A stretch of DNA of 9,416 nt from Chloroflexota bacterium (GTDB lineage Bacteria > Chloroflexota > Anaerolineae > Promineifilales > Promineifilaceae): positions 1 through 9,416 of the forward strand of contig QQUD01000269.1 in the NCBI GenBank assembly GCA_008501785.1, read 5' to 3'. The notes below the pieces were generated by a model. The model was not told where the DNA came from. It ran no database searches and saw nothing but the letters and a program-made list of their open reading frames with translations. This document shows, piece after piece, positions 7,005-9,416 of the stretch (the first letter of the stretch is position 1; every line of letters begins with the position of its first letter). A program made the translations under genes and the position numbers.

Positions 7005-7484
7005 TCACGCCTCATCTGGTAAGGTTATAGTTACCTGGAGCTTGTGCAAAACGGCCGTTTGCACCCCCCACATCTTTTCTTTCTCTGCAGGCTCCATATG
7101 ATCATACCCCAATAAATGCAGTACACCATGCACTGTCAACAGTTGCAACTCCTCTATCAGAGAATGACCTTCTTTGGTGGCTTGTCGGGAAGCATAGGGA
7201 ACGGAAATAAGAATATCACCTAAATATGGCACCATGTCCGGTATGTCAATTTCAGGCATTTGCGCCGGGAAGCTGAGGACATCAGTTGGCGCATCAATTT
7301 GCCGAAAGTCGCGGTTTAGCTGCTGAAGCTGGTCATCATCAGTTAAGACAAGTGACAAACCAGCGGGGGGATTAATTTGTTGGTGAGTGAGCGTGGCAAA
7401 AACGGCCGTTTCCAACACCCCTGCCACTCCTTCCGGCACGCCAACCAGACATTGAACATCCACTTCAAATAGTTCCACAATCAT
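7005..7484 (-). CDS. ybeY: Endoribonuclease YbeY (16S rRNA 3'-end maturation)
   Basis: A single-strand-specific metal-dependent RNase involved in 16S rRNA 3' processing and late 30S quality control in the cytoplasm. The 159 residues are normal for the family. The diagnostic zinc-binding motif HGVLHLLGYDH (H119, H123, H129) is intact, and the preceding conserved PTDVLSFP (66-73) and LGDILIS (88-94) are present. Its ATG overlaps the stop of the upstream 7TM-HD gene by 4 nt (ATGA, 7484-7481), pointing to an operon with coupled translation. Two perfect AACGGCCGTT sites fall in this short gene (7050-7059 and 7401-7410), both coding T-A-V. Confidence 0.97.
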   Translation of the reverse strand: MIVELFEVDVQCLVGVPEGVAGVLETAVFATLTHQQINPPAGLSLVLTDDDQLQQLNRDFRQIDAPTDVLSFPAQMPEIDIPDMVPYLGDILISVPYASRQATKEGHSLIEELQLLTVHGVLHLLGYDHMEPAEKEKMWGVQTAVLHKLQVTITLPDEA

Positions 7485-9416
7485 CCCCCTGGGGCATCTT
7501 GAGAAGATGAAGCTGGCATTTCCTGAATGGCTGGCTGCTCAGCAGGAGGAGGAGCGGGTCTAGACAAGAGTGGGCTAGGTTGTGACGAGGCAGCCGTACC
7601 AGCCATCAGCTCCTCATTGCCAGGATACTTAACTCTTACATGGAAACGTCCTTTCAACGTTTTAATAAACGATTCCCGAATCTTCTGAATATCGCCCATA
7701 GTTAAGCCAGACTCATCTAACTGACCTTTTGTCATATCCTCATCAATCAAAGAATTTACCAGCTTTTCAATCGCTTTCGGCGTATCTGGCTGCAATGCAC
7801 GTGATGTTGATTCAATTGCATCAGCCAACAGCACAATAGCTGTTTCAGGCGTACGCGGGCGAGGACCAGGATACCTAAACTGCTCTTTATTCACCGCTTC
7901 GGCATCATCTCCAGCCTGCTCACACGCTTTAAAATAAAAACCCTTCACAATGCGTGTGCCGTGATGCTCGGCGATAAAGTCACGAATTCGATCCGGCAGC
8001 TTATATTTTCGAGCCAGTTCCAATCCATCAGAAACATGGCTGAGAATGATGCGTCCGCTTGTGTAGGGATCTAACGCATCATGCGGATTGACGCCCTCTT
8101 GGTTCTCAGAAAAGAATGGCGGACGGTTCATCTTGCCAATGTCATGATAAAAAGCGCCTACCCGAATTAATGAGCTGTTTGCCTTAATCTCATCTGCGGC
8201 TTGTTCTGCTAGATTTGCCACCATAATGCTGTGATGATAGGTTCCCGGTGCGCGGCGCAGCAGTTCTTGCAGTAAAGGATGATCCAGGCGTGATAAATCT
8301 TGTAATTGCAAGGTGGTCGTGACACCAAACAAACTGCCCATCACGTAAAACCCGACCAAAGTTAACGCAGCCGAGAGAACGCCATTAGCAATGCCATATA
8401 ACATCAACTGCAACAGCGCAATCTCATCAACCACGTCTTGCGAAAATCGGAAAATTAGAATGACAACAATGTGACCAACAGCGGCTATCACCCCGGCACG
8501 AAAAAATGCATTAATCCGCTGGGAATCATTCAGTGTGAGTGTGGCCAGGATGCCGCCGACCAAAACATACAGTGTCAACTCTAATGAATTGGGGGCAATA
8601 AATCCAAACAAAACGGCCATGATCAAGGTTGCTAAAATTGAAAATCGGGCGTCATAGATGACGGTAAACATCATCGACATGGCGGCAATTGGAAACCAGT
8701 AGGCCAACACGCTCGGTCCAGTGAGTAACAGCCGGGCCAACAGTGCAAAAACAGCAAAGATGTAAAAGAAGGCAATGAGATAACGGCCGTTTTCTTCCCA
8801 ATGCTTTCTGCGAAACTTTTGCCAATGCATCGTGATCAAAACAACACCCAACAAAGACAACATAAAAACAGTAGCTATATCACGCCAATCCTGCGTTGTT
8901 TCTAGCAAGCCAAGCTGCTCCAGCGCCTCAACATCCTCTTCACGCACAATGTCACCGCTGCGCAGCACCCGTTGGTCCTTAAAAATGGTGCGGATTTGCG
9001 GCTCAACACCATCAAGAGATTCTTGCCGACGCTGGTCTGTCCCTTCAGCATCATGAAAAATGGTTGGCACAATAAATTGAGGTGCCATGCTGGTCACAAT
9101 TTGAGTTTGCGTCGGTGTCAAGTCTAGGCGAACCTCACGACTGGCGCGGCGGCGAAATTCACTTACCTGGCTCTCTTTAATGTCCTGGCGCATAATTTCA
9201 CCAACAATACGCGTCACCTCTGACTTTACCTGATCATAATCGCCTTGATTCAATCCAATGATTGATTCACCAACCTCTTCTTCCACAGTCAATGATTCAA
9301 TCGCATGCAAATACGTGAGTTTGGTCTCTGGCGTCGCTTGAGAATCAGTTCGCACCACATCAACAAACGAAAAAATCAACTGAGCCAAATTTAATTGCCC
9401 CCGACCAATTTCAGGA
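7481..9416 (-). CDS. pgpH: 7TM-HD family cyclic-di-AMP phosphodiesterase (PgpH-like), N-terminus outside window
   Basis: Likely hydrolyses cyclic-di-AMP, as shown for PgpH of Listeria. The frame is open to the right edge: nine sense codons precede the first possible start, a TTG at 9388 with no convincing ribosome binding site, and typical members are 700-850 aa with an N-terminal helix, so I treat the gene as 5'-partial. Of 644 visible residues, about 1-178 are the extracytoplasmic domain (ending with LRSGDIVREEDVEALEQLGL), followed by seven membrane helices (about 179-198, 212-231, 235-254, 258-274, 280-295, 305-322, 335-363). The cytoplasmic HD domain then shows PGTYHHS (His394/395), HDIGK (424-428), a further His at 460 in ILSHV, AEHHGT (484-485) and LADAIES. 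All expected metal ligands are present. The last 40 residues are a Pro/Ser/Ala-rich tail of low complexity. Neighbours ybeY and dgkA are the classic partners; phoH is expected upstream. Confidence 0.94.
   Translation of the reverse strand, partial: PEIGRGQLNLAQLIFSFVDVVRTDSQATPETKLTYLHAIESLTVEEEVGESIIGLNQGDYDQVKSEVTRIVGEIMRQDIKESQVSEFRRRASREVRLDLTPTQTQIVTSMAPQFIVPTIFHDAEGTDQRRQESLDGVEPQIRTIFKDQRVLRSGDIVREEDVEALEQLGLLETTQDWRDIATVFMLSLLGVVLITMHWQKFRRKHWEENGRYLIAFFYIFAVFALLARLLLTGPSVLAYWFPIAAMSMMFTVIYDARFSILATLIMAVLFGFIAPNSLELTLYVLVGGILATLTLNDSQRINAFFRAGVIAAVGHIVVILIFRFSQDVVDEIALLQLMLYGIANGVLSAALTLVGFYVMGSLFGVTTTLQLQDLSRLDHPLLQELLRRAPGTYHHSIMVANLAEQAADEIKANSSLIRVGAFYHDIGKMNRPPFFSENQEGVNPHDALDPYTSGRIILSHVSDGLELARKYKLPDRIRDFIAEHHGTRIVKGFYFKACEQAGDDAEAVNKEQFRYPGPRPRTPETAIVLLADAIESTSRALQPDTPKAIEKLVNSLIDEDMTKGQLDESGLTMGDIQKIRESFIKTLKGRFHVRVKYPGNEELMAGTAASSQPSPLLSRPAPPPAEQPAIQEMPASSSQDAPGG

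Larger units (their letters stand above)
114..8791. repeat. Dispersed iterated palindrome AACGGCCGTT (core CGGCCG)
   Basis: Perfect 10-bp copies are at 700-709, 2399-2408, 7050-7059, 7401-7410 and 8782-8791. One-mismatch copies are at 1799-1808, 3591-3600 and 5218-5227. Further CGGCCG cores are at 116-121, 3675-3680 and 6697-6702. All eleven are inside genes: metK 2, fabI 1, glycosylase 1, kinase 3, dgkA 1, ybeY 2, pgpH 1. They are read in different codon phases: T-A-V or similar in most, N-G-R or G-R in others, R-P-L in fabI. Flanks are often extended by A before and T after. Confidence 0.85.

Noticed and set aside
8612..8621. AACGGCCATG in pgpH considered as another copy of the palindrome
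   Set aside because: It lacks the CGGCCG core, so it was not counted.
8832..9056. 74-residue plus-strand frame opposite the pgpH gene
   Set aside because: Ser/Arg-rich composition typical of a shadow of the opposite gene; no start signal.
1..9416. CRISPR arrays, transposases, tRNA genes, toxin-antitoxin or phage genes
   Set aside because: No regularly spaced repeats, no mobile-element proteins and no cloverleaf or T-loop sequences were recognised in any intergenic stretch.

Overview
This 9.4 kb window reads as a bacterial chromosomal housekeeping region of moderate GC (about mid-40s percent by eye, not computed). Three things suggest a Chloroflexota (Anaerolineae-like) genome: the PgpH-YbeY-DgkA gene order, a SAM-I riboswitch in front of metK, and a large soluble GAF/PAS histidine kinase. 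This placement is inference; no rRNA or other phylogenetic marker gene was used. I see no phage, transposase, CRISPR, tRNA or rRNA.

Layout. Positions 1-855 (minus) hold the N-terminal three quarters of metK (S-adenosylmethionine synthetase), which runs off the left edge. Positions 856-1072 hold its leader: a sigma70-type promoter, a SAM-I aptamer and an intrinsic terminator, with a visible antiterminator pairing. Next come three minus-strand genes that could be co-transcribed: a GAF-GAF-GAF-PAS histidine kinase (5313-2626), an AAG-type 3-methyladenine DNA glycosylase (2605-1997) and fabI enoyl-ACP reductase (1950-1159). A monofunctional proline dehydrogenase with an N-terminal membrane segment lies alone on the plus strand (5510-6526). 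It converges on a tightly packed minus-strand cluster: a PgpH-type 7TM-HD cyclic-di-AMP phosphodiesterase (open at the right edge), the rRNA-processing enzyme YbeY and a DgkA-family lipid kinase. A 15-bp inverted repeat separates the convergent genes.

Functionally, metK is probably switched off by its own product through the riboswitch. The pgpH-ybeY-dgkA block combines cyclic-di-AMP turnover, ribosome maturation and lipid-carrier recycling, and such clusters usually continue upstream with phoH. The kinase has no response regulator within the window, so its target is unknown.

The most unusual signal is not a gene. The palindrome AACGGCCGTT occurs five times perfectly and its CGGCCG core eleven times, in six of the eight genes, in all three codon phases and on top of unrelated protein sequences. 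Chance would give roughly one core and well under one full copy. This resembles the highly iterated palindromes of cyanobacteria (HIP1) and is the best candidate for a previously undescribed system here.
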